Positions 1 to 7,402 of a DNA stretch of 17,330 nucleotides are shown piece after piece. Under the pieces are notes generated by a model. It worked only from the letters and a program-made list of their open reading frames with translations. It was not told the DNA's origin and did not search any database. The DNA lies in contig USQE01000005.1 in NCBI GenBank assembly GCA_900556675.1, positions 1 to 17,330 on the forward strand, given 5' to 3'. How positions within the stretch are numbered: position 1 is the stretch's first letter; the number at the start of each line of letters is the position of its first letter. This DNA comes from an uncultured Collinsella sp. Lineage in GTDB: Bacteria > Actinomycetota > Coriobacteriia > Coriobacteriales > Coriobacteriaceae. Position numbers and translations under genes: made by a program.

Positions 1-478
1 CATCGAGCACCGCTGCATGACCCTGCTGCTGCGCCAGCAGCCCGTTGCCTGCGACCTGCGCCTTATATCCTCCGCTCTTAAAATGATATCGGATATGGAG
101 CGTATAGGCGATCAGGCCGCCGATATATCCCAGATAACCGTTTTCATGCAGGGGCGTTCCCTCCCCATTCCCCACATCGAGGCCATGGCGCGCCGCAGCG
201 CGGAAATGGTTACCTGCGCCATAGATTCCTTTGTGCGCCGGGATCTTGAAAAGGCCCGCAGCGTCTACCGCATGGACGATGCCGTGGACGATTTGTTTAT
301 CGAAATAAAGCAGGAAATAGTACGCCTGCTTAAGAATAACGAGGACGGCGAGCTTTGCCTTGACTATCTTATGATAGCCAAATACCTTGAACGCATAGGC
401 GATCATGCCGTAAATGTTGCGGAATGGGTGGATTACGCCATTACCGGCAGTCATGACGCCGATTTTCCCGAGCAGTAA
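1..478 (+). CDS. phoU: Phosphate-specific transport accessory protein PhoU, 5' part missing
   Basis: PhoU is a cytoplasmic all-helical protein that links the Pst phosphate transporter to the PhoR sensor kinase and keeps the Pho response off when phosphate is plentiful. The reading frame is open from base 2, so the start lies left of the window. About 158 residues are visible, against a usual ~215-220. Both halves of the duplicated PhoU fold can be seen: the end of the first carries MERIGDQAADI and the second carries LERIGDHAVNVAEW, the paired metal-binding-type helices of the family. The preceding LLLRQQPVACDLR is also typical. The gene ends 122 bases before phoR and is probably in its operon. 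Isoleucine is mostly ATA, unlike the genes to the right of 2.3 kb, so this part seems to come from a different (Clostridia-like) genome. The family call is firm. Confidence 0.93.
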   Translation, partial: IEHRCMTLLLRQQPVACDLRLISSALKMISDMERIGDQAADISQITVFMQGRSLPIPHIEAMARRSAEMVTCAIDSFVRRDLEKARSVYRMDDAVDDLFIEIKQEIVRLLKNNEDGELCLDYLMIAKYLERIGDHAVNVAEWVDYAITGSHDADFPEQ

Positions 479-600
479 TCCGCCGCCTCCGCAAAGGGCA
501 GCGGCCGAGCGTGCAGCAGCGGCATACTGCGCCCTTAACGCATATTTACTGTTCGCAGCTGCAAAAAACATACTCAGCGCCCCAAAGAAAGGAAAAGGTT

Positions 601-2265
601 ATGAAACGCAAGATAAACTTAAGCTTCTGTCTGTTATGCAGCCTGACCGTGCTGCTTACGGCGCTTGTTATAACCACTCTGCTGTATAACGATTACAGTC
701 AGAGTATAAAGGACGATCTCCGCAAGGAGGCCGACTATATAGCCGTTGCCTCCAACACGGAGCCGGATTATCCGGCAAAGATTCTGCACACCGCCACCGA
801 CCGCATAACCCTCATCTCCGGCGACGGCACGGTGCTGCTTGATTCCGATGCCGATCCGGCAGAGCTTGGCAGCCACGCTGAACGGCCGGAATTTATCGCC
901 GCAAAGGAAACCGGCTACGGCGAAAGCACCCGTGTAAGCGATACTCTGGCACAAAAAACCTACTATTGCGCCGTCCGTCTTGCAAACGGCAGCGTGCTGC
1001 GCGTGGGACGCACCACCGACAGCATCCTTTCCTCCTACCTCTCCGCGCTGCCATGGCTGCTGCTGTGCGCTGCGGTAACTCTGCTTCTCTCCATAGCCAT
1101 ATCCGCGCTGCTCACGCGCCGCATAGTGGAACCCATTAACCGCATCAACCTTGAAAACGCGCAGGATGTTCCCTATGACGAGCTTGCCCCGCTGCTGGAG
1201 CGTATACGGGCGCAGAAAAAAGAGATAAACACCCAAATGGAGGAGCTTAACAAAAAGGAGCAGGAGTTCTCCTCCCTGTCGGACAACATGCGCGAGGGCT
1301 TTATAATGCTTAATTCCCGCTGCGAGGTGCTCGCCGCCAACCGCAGCGCCTGCCGCATTCTGTCCATACAAAACGCCGATATAAAGGGGCGCAACCTGCT
1401 GGAGCTCAGCCGTGACCCCGAGCTTGCAAGGCTTGCTCCCGCAGCCTGCGGCGGCAAAAAAGGCAGCATGGCGCTGGTAATGGAGGGGCGCACCTATAAG
1501 GTGCACGTCTGCCCCGTAAGCGGCGGCGGAGCCGTGCTGCTTATGCTGGATGCCACCGAGGAAATAGCCCGCGAACGGCTCAGACAGGAATTTTCCGCAA
1601 ATGTTTCCCACGAGCTTAAAACTCCCCTTACGGTAATTTCCGGCTACGCCGAGCTGCTTAAGAGCGGGCAGGCCGATTCCGCAAGCGTAGAGCTGTTTTC
1701 GGAAAAAATATATTCCGAGGCCGCGCGCCTTATAGCCCTTGTGGAGGATATAATACAGCTTTCCTATCTTGACGAGAACCGCACTCTTCCCCGAACCGAG
1801 CCTGTGGAGCTGCTCAGCCTTGCAAAGGATGTAGCCGAATCCCTTGAACCCAAATGCCGCCTGCGCAATATACATTTCAGCGTTACCGGCACTCCCGTTA
1901 CGGTGCAGGGCATACGGCCGCTCATGCGCGAAATGGTGTACAACATATGCGAAAACGCCGTTAAATACAATGTGGACGGCGGAAGCGTGACCGTAAATGT
2001 AAGCGATACCGGGCAGGATATACGCCTTGAGGTAAAGGATACCGGCATAGGCATCCCGGAGCGCGATCTCGAACGCGTATTTGAACGCTTTTACCGCGTG
2101 GACAAAAGCCGCTCCAAGGCCTCCGGCGGAACCGGTCTGGGGCTTGCCATTGTCAAGCATGCGGCCCTGTATCATCACGCCACGCTCGATCTGTCGAGCG
2201 AGTTGGGCGTGGGAACCACCATTACGGTGACGTTTCCCATACAGCAGGACGAGCCATTCGCATAG
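601..2265 (+). CDS. phoR: Two-component sensor histidine kinase, PhoR type
   Basis: This is a membrane histidine kinase that would phosphorylate a PhoB-type regulator (not in the window) when phosphate is low. The ATG at 601 is chosen because AAAGGAAAAGG lies just upstream; the frame is also open from 511 but without a good site. The 554 residues show TM1 (about 10-29), an extracytoplasmic sensor region (30-148), TM2 (149-171), a PAS-like segment (about 222-320), the HisKA box SANVSHELKTPLT with H337, the N box around N448-N452, the G1 box DTGIGI (480-485), the F box RVFERFYRVD and the G2 box GGTGLGLAIVKH (509-520). All catalytic motifs are present. Of 35 Ile codons I count 24 ATA. The last ~40 codons switch to a style with CTC, TCG and TTG like the right side of the window, so the gene may be a hybrid of two genomes. 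Phosphate as the signal is inferred from the phoU neighbour. Confidence 0.9.
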   Translation: MKRKINLSFCLLCSLTVLLTALVITTLLYNDYSQSIKDDLRKEADYIAVASNTEPDYPAKILHTATDRITLISGDGTVLLDSDADPAELGSHAERPEFIAAKETGYGESTRVSDTLAQKTYYCAVRLANGSVLRVGRTTDSILSSYLSALPWLLLCAAVTLLLSIAISALLTRRIVEPINRINLENAQDVPYDELAPLLERIRAQKKEINTQMEELNKKEQEFSSLSDNMREGFIMLNSRCEVLAANRSACRILSIQNADIKGRNLLELSRDPELARLAPAACGGKKGSMALVMEGRTYKVHVCPVSGGGAVLLMLDATEEIARERLRQEFSANVSHELKTPLTVISGYAELLKSGQADSASVELFSEKIYSEAARLIALVEDIIQLSYLDENRTLPRTEPVELLSLAKDVAESLEPKCRLRNIHFSVTGTPVTVQGIRPLMREMVYNICENAVKYNVDGGSVTVNVSDTGQDIRLEVKDTGIGIPERDLERVFERFYRVDKSRSKASGGTGLGLAIVKHAALYHHATLDLSSELGVGTTITVTFPIQQDEPFA

Positions 2266-2290
2266 CGATACAACATAGATATTGATGTAG

Positions 2291-2331
2291 ATGCCGCATT
2301 TGACTTTCGGGTGCGGCGTTGTTGTGCAATT
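2291..2331 (+). terminator. Probable terminator after phoR
   Basis: An 8-bp stem (2291-2298 with 2312-2319, including one G-U pair) has a 13-nt loop and is followed by a GT-rich stretch and a short T run at 2330-2333. The tail is poor for an intrinsic terminator, so this is a moderate call. It separates phoR from the tyrosine-kinase cassette. Confidence 0.45.
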
Positions 2332-2460
2332 TTACGATTGCTTCCGACATTTTTACAGGAGAGCCTGTTTCTTATGTATAGAGTTTGGTCTCGGTAAAAA
2401 GATGCGATAACATACGGACAGTTTTGTCAATCCGAACTGGGGAAATGAAAGGCAAGCTGC

Positions 2461-3117
2461 ATGACCCTTCTCGAACTGTTCCAGCTGCTCAAAAAGCACC
2501 TTAAGCTGGTCATCACCCTTCCGGTGGTCTGCGCGATCGCCATGGGCATCGTGTCCTTCGTTGCGATGGACAACACCTACACCGCGACGACGAGCATGTA
2601 CATTCTCGCCAAGACCGACGATAGCGGCCAGATGAGCTACAACGATCTCTCGGCGAGTCAGATGCTTTCCAACGATATCGCCACGCTGCTGGATAGCGAT
2701 AGCGTTAAGAGCGGCGCCGCCAATGAACTGGGCCTCACCGATCTGGATGACTACAAGGTGTCTGTTTCCTCCGAGACCACCACGCGTGTCATTACGCTTT
2801 CGGTTACCGGCATCGATGCCAAGGAGACGGCTAAGGTCGCAAAGGCCATAGCTAGCTCGGTGAGTACGGTCGCTCAGAACGTCGGCGCTGCCCAGAGCAT
2901 CAACGTTATCGACGAGGCTAAGACCCCCGAAGCCCCCAGCGGCCCCAAGCGTATGCTGTACGTTGCTGTCGCGTTCCTCGCGGGCATCTTTATCGCAGTT
3001 GCCTATGTCGTTTTGGCAGACATGCTCAACACCCGCATCCGCGGTGCCGAAGAGGCAGAAGAGCTCCTGGGCATTCCCGTTGTTGGCCGAATTCCGGCTA
3101 TGAAAGGTGGTAAATAG
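2461..3117 (+). CDS. Wzz/YveK-family chain-length regulator and tyrosine-kinase activator
   Basis: This is a membrane protein of the polysaccharide co-polymerase family. In Gram-positive bacteria such proteins (CapA, CpsC, YwqC/YveK) anchor and activate a separate cytoplasmic tyrosine kinase and help set polysaccharide chain length. The ATG at 2461 has AAAGG 8 bases upstream. The 218 residues show TM1 (about 16-36), an extracellular domain with the usual YTATTSMYIL strand near residue 40, the proline-rich EAKTPEAPSGPK stretch (152-163) before TM2 (about 165-187), and a short cytoplasmic tail ending in GIPVVGRIPAMKGGK, which is where the family contacts its kinase. The kinase gene starts 2 bases after the stop. 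The length is normal for the Gram-positive version. Confidence 0.88.
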   Translation: MTLLELFQLLKKHLKLVITLPVVCAIAMGIVSFVAMDNTYTATTSMYILAKTDDSGQMSYNDLSASQMLSNDIATLLDSDSVKSGAANELGLTDLDDYKVSVSSETTTRVITLSVTGIDAKETAKVAKAIASSVSTVAQNVGAAQSINVIDEAKTPEAPSGPKRMLYVAVAFLAGIFIAVAYVVLADMLNTRIRGAEEAEELLGIPVVGRIPAMKGGK

Positions 3118-3119
3118 GC

Positions 3120-3857
3120 ATGGCTAAGGCAAAGAACACCGATAAGCTCGTTGTACAGAATGCCGCCAAGACCCTTCTGGCCAACATCCGCTTTGCGAGC
3201 GTGGACGACCCCATTCGCACCATCACCGTTACGTCCTCGATTCCCAACGAGGGCAAGTCTACGGTTTCCATCAACCTTGCCCAGGCTATCGCCACCAGCG
3301 GCAAGAGCGTCCTGCTGGTCGAGGCTGATATGCGTCGCAGGTCCCTTGCCGATATGCTCGGCGTCCGCTCCCGCGGCGGACTCTATGCAGTCCTTTCCGA
3401 GCAGGTTTCTATTGACCAGGCGATTGTCGAGACGGGTCAGAAGAACTTCTACTTCCTCGATGCCGAGCCGCATATTCCCAATCCTGCCGACATCATCGTC
3501 TCTCACCGCTTTGCCAAGCTGGTAAAGGCACTGTCCGCCAAGTTCCAGTACGTCATCTTTGATGCTCCCCCGGTCGGCACCTTCATCGATGCTGCCGAGA
3601 TCGCAAGTCTGACCGACGGTGCGCTTTTTGTCGTGCGTGAGGATTTCACCAAGCGCGAGGAGGCGCTCAACGCCATCGGTCAGCTTAAGAAGTCCGAGAA
3701 GGTCAAGCTCATCGGTACCGTTATGAACTACTGCGAGACCGAGACCAGCGAGTACTACTACTCCTACTACACCAAGGACGGTAAGAAGGTGAAGAAGGGC
3801 TCCGACGATCAGGGGACTTCCAAAAAGGGCATCTTCACCAACCGAGCAAACGTTTAG
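3120..3857 (+). CDS. BY-type tyrosine kinase (CapB/CpsD/YwqD family)
   Basis: This is a cytoplasmic bacterial tyrosine autokinase, related to MinD ATPases, that works with the membrane activator encoded just upstream and controls capsule or exopolysaccharide assembly. The ATG at 3120 has AAAGGTGG upstream, inside the end of the previous gene. The 245 residues show Walker A (SSIPNEGKS, 39-47, with K46), Walker A' (LLVEADMRR, 65-73), Walker B (VIFDAPP, 145-151), the family loop IPNPADII (119-126) and a C-terminal tyrosine cluster EYYYSYY (211-217), which is the autophosphorylation tail. The N-terminal EX2RX2R oligomerisation motif is degenerate: the aligned positions are N14, K17 and L20. The tail continues with a lysine-rich stretch to NRANV. 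The family is secure; the substrate cannot be told from the sequence. Confidence 0.92.
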   Translation: MAKAKNTDKLVVQNAAKTLLANIRFASVDDPIRTITVTSSIPNEGKSTVSINLAQAIATSGKSVLLVEADMRRRSLADMLGVRSRGGLYAVLSEQVSIDQAIVETGQKNFYFLDAEPHIPNPADIIVSHRFAKLVKALSAKFQYVIFDAPPVGTFIDAAEIASLTDGALFVVREDFTKREEALNAIGQLKKSEKVKLIGTVMNYCETETSEYYYSYYTKDGKKVKKGSDDQGTSKKGIFTNRANV

Positions 3858-3874
3858 TTGATTAAGGCTGACCT

Positions 3875-4525
3875 ATGCGTGACATTCATTGCCATATCTT
3901 GCCGGGTGTAGACGACGGCGCCGCCGATCTCGATGAGAGCTTGGCGATGCTCGAGGCTGCCAAGCGGGCCGGTGTAACCAGAATCGTTTGCACTCCTCAC
4001 TGCCGTGATCCCTATTTTGATTACGACAAGATGTGGGATGCCTTTGAGCTGCTGCGTGATAACGCTGACGGTTTTCCGCTCCAGATGGGCTTCGAGGTCA
4101 ACCATCGAAAGCTCGTTGAGCTTGGTATCGATGCCGCGGAGCACTTGCATTTCGATGGGACCAACGAGTTTCTGCTCGAGCTTTCGACGCATGCCGATGC
4201 GTATGCGTTTAGAGAGTACGAGAACACGATTTACGATTTGCAGTGCCGTGGCTACCAGGTGATCATCGCTCATCCTGAGCGCTATCGTGCGGTTCAAAAG
4301 GATGTAAGCGTGGCGGAGCGCCTGGTCGATATGGGCTGCAAGCTGCAGGCTTCGGCGGACTTTATTGCCGGCGGTCGATTTGGTCGCGAGAAAAAGCCGG
4401 CACAGCGCCTGTTCGATCAGAACCTGTACAGCTTCATCGCGAGCGATGCCCATAACGTGGGTCATTACGACTGCCTGGCGAAGGCTCGCGCGAAGTTTAG
4501 CGTGCGCGGAGCTCATTTTCGCTAA
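3875..4525 (+). CDS. PHP-type phosphotyrosine phosphatase (CpsB/YwqE family)
   Basis: This is a metal-dependent protein-tyrosine phosphatase of the PHP superfamily, expected to dephosphorylate the tyrosine cluster of the kinase encoded 17 bases upstream. The ATG at 3875 has AAGG 7 bases before it. The visible metal-binding residues are H5 and H7 in the opening DIHCHILPGVDDG, H42 in CTPHCRDP, E74, H133 in IAHPERY, and D191/H193 in SDAHN. At 216 residues it is somewhat shorter than the usual ~240-255, with the difference at the C-terminal end after the last metal motif, so it is probably active. It is the third and last gene of the cassette: activator, kinase, phosphatase. No polysaccharide biosynthesis genes follow. 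Confidence 0.9.
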   Translation: MRDIHCHILPGVDDGAADLDESLAMLEAAKRAGVTRIVCTPHCRDPYFDYDKMWDAFELLRDNADGFPLQMGFEVNHRKLVELGIDAAEHLHFDGTNEFLLELSTHADAYAFREYENTIYDLQCRGYQVIIAHPERYRAVQKDVSVAERLVDMGCKLQASADFIAGGRFGREKKPAQRLFDQNLYSFIASDAHNVGHYDCLAKARAKFSVRGAHFR

Positions 4526-4564
4526 TATCTGTCCCTAACGTTCGCATTGAATGAAAGGGCAGCC

Positions 4565-5065
4565 ATGGATATCCAACTTAAGACGGGATGCTTTGATGAC
4601 GCGGCGTTGGTGCGCCGCGTCGTTTTTATAGACGAGCAGGGCTACGAGAATGAGTTCGACGCTATCGACGAGGATCAGAGCTGCATTCATGTGACGCTCT
4701 ATGTAGACGGCGAGCTTGCCGGTTGCTCGCGCGTGTTTCCCGAAGAGCTTGAGCGCGTGGCTGACGCAGAGGCCCCGGTGTTGCCGGCATGCGACATGGA
4801 CGAAGGCGTTGCGGCGGGGGAGACCTACATTATGGGGCGCGTCGCCGTGCTGCCGGCTATGCGTCGTCGCGGACTGGCGAGTGCGATCGTCGAGGCCAGT
4901 GCTTCGTGTGCACGCGATGCCGGCGCTAAGCTTATTAAGCTGCATGCGCAGGAATACGTGTTGCCGCTCTATGCAAAGGCGGGCTACACGCAAATTGCCC
5001 CGGTAGATTACGAAGACGAGGGCCAGCCCCATGTCTGGATGGCCAAACGCGTAGATGGCAGATAG
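4565..5065 (+). CDS. GNAT-family N-acetyltransferase, ElaA-like
   Basis: This is a cytoplasmic GCN5-related acetyltransferase that would transfer an acetyl group from acetyl-CoA to an unknown amine. The ATG at 4565 is preferred over the in-frame TTG at 4547 because AAAGGG (4554-4559) lies 5 bases before it. The 166 residues carry VFIDEQGYENEFD (20-32), which is the ElaA signature, and the acetyl-CoA loop GRVAVLPAMRRRGLASAIVE (91-110), where the R/Q-x-x-G-x-G/A pattern is RRRGLA. Next comes LHAQEYVLPLYAKAGY (126-141), the usual strand 5/helix 4 with the terminal tyrosine, and then GQPHVWM near the end, as in ElaA relatives. It starts 39 bases after the phosphatase stop with no terminator between, so it may be co-transcribed. 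Its link to the kinase cassette is only positional. The substrate is unknown. Confidence 0.85.
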   Translation: MDIQLKTGCFDDAALVRRVVFIDEQGYENEFDAIDEDQSCIHVTLYVDGELAGCSRVFPEELERVADAEAPVLPACDMDEGVAAGETYIMGRVAVLPAMRRRGLASAIVEASASCARDAGAKLIKLHAQEYVLPLYAKAGYTQIAPVDYEDEGQPHVWMAKRVDGR

Positions 5066-5103
5066 GGACGTTCCTTTTCTGCCGGCAGTTGGGGACACTC
5101 CTT
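5065..5103 (+). repeat. REP-like intergenic element with a direct repeat and a palindrome
   Basis: Two 12-base copies with the pattern GGGACnnTCCTT (5065-5076 and 5092-5103) flank the perfect palindrome CTGCCGGCAG (5079-5088). The first copy overlaps the stop region of the acetyltransferase gene. The structure is visible. That it belongs to a dispersed family in this genome is an inference from its style. Confidence 0.4.
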
Positions 5104-5108
5104 GGCAA

Positions 5109-5138
5109 TTGACGCATTGGAGCGCTCGGACATACAGT
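5109..5138 (+). promoter_or_regulatory. Possible htpG promoter
   Basis: TTGACG (5109-5114) and TACAGT (5133-5138) are 18 bases apart and fit a vegetative promoter upstream of htpG. A second -10-like element, TATAAA, lies at 5176-5181 without a good -35. I see no CIRCE element (GCACTC-N9-GAGTGC) and no clear HAIR (HspR) site, so heat control cannot be read from the DNA. Confidence 0.4.
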
Positions 5139-5212
5139 TTTTCGATTCCGTATGTATATATGCGCGTTAATGGGTTATAAAATCTAAGTCTGAACATAGC
5201 AGGTCTGCGATG

Positions 5213-5237
5213 CGGCTCGGGCGACCGGGCCGTTTTT
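5213..5237 (+). promoter_or_regulatory. Terminator-like hairpin in the htpG leader
   Basis: An 8-bp GC-rich stem (5213-5220 with 5225-5232, one U-G pair) is closed by the GNRA tetraloop GCGA and followed at once by TTTTT (5233-5237). This is the form of an intrinsic terminator, but it lies only 30 bases before the htpG start and downstream of both candidate promoters. It could be an attenuator, a stabilising 5' hairpin, or the terminator of the preceding transcript if the htpG promoter is weaker and nearer than I think. Confidence 0.5.
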
Positions 5238-5267
5238 GCGGACAGGGGTAGCGCGAAAGGACTGCAC

Positions 5268-7292
5268 ATGCGTCAATTTAAGACCGAGAGCAAAAAACTG
5301 CTCGACCTCATGATCAACTCCATCTACACCAATAAAGAAATCTTCCTGCGCGAGCTTATCTCTAACGCGAGCGACGCCGTCGACAAGCTCAACTTTAAGA
5401 GCCTGCAGGACCCGAGCGTCAAGATCGACCAGGGCGACCTGGCCATTCGCGTCTCCTTTGATAAAGACGCCCGCACCATTACCATCTCGGATAACGGCAT
5501 TGGCATGACCGCCGAGGAGCTCGAGCGCAATCTGGGCACCATCGCCCATTCCGGCTCCGAGGAGTTTAAGACCGAGAACGCCGAGCAGCAGGGCTCCGAT
5601 GTCGACATCATCGGACAGTTTGGCGTGGGCTTCTACTCGGCTTTTATGGTCGCCAGCCATGTGAAGGTCGTCAGCCGCGCCTATGGCGAGGATGTCGCCC
5701 ATGTGTGGGAATCCGACGGTCTTGAGGGCTACACCATCGAGGACGGCGAGCGCGCCGAGCACGGTACCGATGTCATCCTGACGCTGCGCGAGAACGAGAA
5801 GCTCGATGCCGACGGCGAGGCCGAGACCTACGATCGCTTCCTGACCGAGTGGGGTCTCAAGAGCCTGATTCAGCAGTACAGCAACTATGTGCGCTACCCG
5901 ATTCAGATGATGGTGTCCAAGAGCCGCCAGAAACCCAAGCCCGAGGACGCTGGTGACGACTACAAGCCCGAGTACGAGGACTATCAGGAGCTCGAGACCG
6001 TCAACTCCATGACGCCGATCTGGAAGAAGCGCAGCTCCGATGTTGAGCAGAAGGACTATGACCAGTTCTACAAGTCTACGTTCCACGACTTTGACGATCC
6101 TGCGCGCACCATCAGCTTCCACGCCGAGGGCACGCTCGAGTACGACGCCCTGCTGTTTGTGCCGGGCCGCGCGCCGTTCGATCTGTACAGTAAGGACTAC
6201 GAGAAGGGCCTGGCGCTCTACAGCTCCAACGTCCTGATCATGGAGAAGTGCGACGACCTGCTGCCCGACTACTATAACTTTGTCCGCGGCGTCGTGGATT
6301 CTGCCGACGTGTCGCTTAACATCTCGCGCGAGACGCTGCAGCAGAATCGTCAGCTCAAGGCCATCGCCAAGCGCGTGGAGAAGAAGATTACTGCCGATCT
6401 TGAGGATATGCGTGACAACGACCGCGAGGCCTACGAGAAGTTCTTTGAGAACTTTGGCCGCGGCCTTAAGTACGGCATCTACTCGAGCTATGGCATGAAG
6501 GCCGATGAGCTCGCCGACCTGTTGCTGTTCTGGTCTGCCAAGGAACAGAAGATGATTACCCTGGCCGAGTATGCCAAGGGCATGCCCGAGGATCAGAAGG
6601 CCATCTACTACGCCGCCGGCGATTCGCGCGAGCGCTTGGCCAAGATGCCCGTGGTAAAGGGCGTGCTCGACCGCGGCTATGACGTGCTGCTGCTGACGCA
6701 GGATGTGGATGAGTTCACGTTCCAAGCTATGCGTGAGTACGTTGCTGCCGATATGCCCAAGATCTACGAGGACGATGCTGCCCGCGAGGCTGCCGAGAAG
6801 GCTGTGGCCGACGGTGCCGAGCCCGAGGTCGAGGATCGTCATCTGGAGCTCAAGAACGTTGCGACTGGCGATCTTGATCTGGCGACCGAGGACGAGAAGA
6901 AGGAGGCCGAGGACGCCACCAAGGAAAACGAGGACCTCTTTAGCGCTATGAAGGAGGCACTCGGTGACAAGGTCGAGAAAGTTGCCGTCTCCGCGCGTCT
7001 GACCGATGCCCCCGCTTGCATCACCACCGAGGGCCCACTTTCGCTCGAGATGGAGAAGGTGCTCCAGAAGGGACCCGAGGGCGCGCCCGACGGCATGCCC
7101 AAGAGCCAACGCGTGCTCGAGCTCAACGCCAAGCACCCGGTCTTTGACAAGCTTGTCGCTGCCCAGAAGGCAGGCGACGCCGACAAGATCAAGCAGTACT
7201 CCGGTCTGCTCTATGACCAGGCCCTGCTGGTCGAGGGCATCCTCCCCGAGGACCCCGTAGCCTTCGCGGCGGCTGTTTGCAACTTGATGTAG
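5268..7292 (+). CDS. htpG: Chaperone protein HtpG (Hsp90)
   Basis: This is the bacterial Hsp90, a homodimeric cytosolic ATP-dependent chaperone that remodels client proteins. The ATG at 5268 has AAAGGA 6 bases upstream; it makes the N-terminus a few residues shorter than in many relatives, but the fold starts normally with RQFKTESKKLLDLMI. The GHKL ATPase motifs are intact: RELISNASDA with E29 and N33, DNGIGM (75-80), TIAHSGS (91-97) and GQFGVGFYSAF (116-126). The middle domain contains NISRETLQQNRQLKAI. The C-terminal dimerisation domain ends in EGILPEDPVAFAAAVCNLM. At 674 residues it is longer than E. coli HtpG (624). Extra acidic, glutamate-rich sequence lies near 530-570, between the middle and C-terminal domains. 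It appears to be a single-gene transcript. Confidence 0.97.
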   Translation: MRQFKTESKKLLDLMINSIYTNKEIFLRELISNASDAVDKLNFKSLQDPSVKIDQGDLAIRVSFDKDARTITISDNGIGMTAEELERNLGTIAHSGSEEFKTENAEQQGSDVDIIGQFGVGFYSAFMVASHVKVVSRAYGEDVAHVWESDGLEGYTIEDGERAEHGTDVILTLRENEKLDADGEAETYDRFLTEWGLKSLIQQYSNYVRYPIQMMVSKSRQKPKPEDAGDDYKPEYEDYQELETVNSMTPIWKKRSSDVEQKDYDQFYKSTFHDFDDPARTISFHAEGTLEYDALLFVPGRAPFDLYSKDYEKGLALYSSNVLIMEKCDDLLPDYYNFVRGVVDSADVSLNISRETLQQNRQLKAIAKRVEKKITADLEDMRDNDREAYEKFFENFGRGLKYGIYSSYGMKADELADLLLFWSAKEQKMITLAEYAKGMPEDQKAIYYAAGDSRERLAKMPVVKGVLDRGYDVLLLTQDVDEFTFQAMREYVAADMPKIYEDDAAREAAEKAVADGAEPEVEDRHLELKNVATGDLDLATEDEKKEAEDATKENEDLFSAMKEALGDKVEKVAVSARLTDAPACITTEGPLSLEMEKVLQKGPEGAPDGMPKSQRVLELNAKHPVFDKLVAAQKAGDADKIKQYSGLLYDQALLVEGILPEDPVAFAAAVCNLM

Positions 7293-7322
7293 TTCGGGGA
7301 TACGGCACCGTAACTAGATTAG

Positions 7323-7392
7323 AACGAGAGTGGATAATCTCCCACTTTTGGCTCGAATGCGGGCTTGAAGTGGGAGATTTTCCACTCTCGTT
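7323..7392 (+). terminator. 70-nt near-perfect hairpin after htpG, terminator or repeat element
   Basis: The outer arms (7323-7334 and 7381-7392) pair perfectly over 12 bases. After a single T-T mismatch the inner arms (7336-7347 and 7368-7379) pair perfectly over 12 more, with a 20-nt loop at 7348-7367. The tail TCCTTTTG gives only a weak U tract. It lies 31 bases after the htpG stop and may end that transcript. The length and symmetry also suit a dispersed palindromic repeat. Confidence 0.6.
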
Positions 7393-7402
7393 TCCTTTTG
7401 AA

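Noticed and set aside
5066..5267. CIRCE or HAIR heat-shock operator upstream of htpG
   Set aside because: I looked for GCACTC-N9-GAGTGC and for CTTGAGT-N7-ACTCAAG types and found only a short CTCC/GGAG pairing, too weak to call.
5184..7136. Long open frame of 650 codons on the minus strand
   Set aside because: It lies fully opposite htpG, which has all Hsp90 motifs. The protein is Leu/Val/Gly/His-rich without recognisable domains, as expected of a shadow of high-GC codons.
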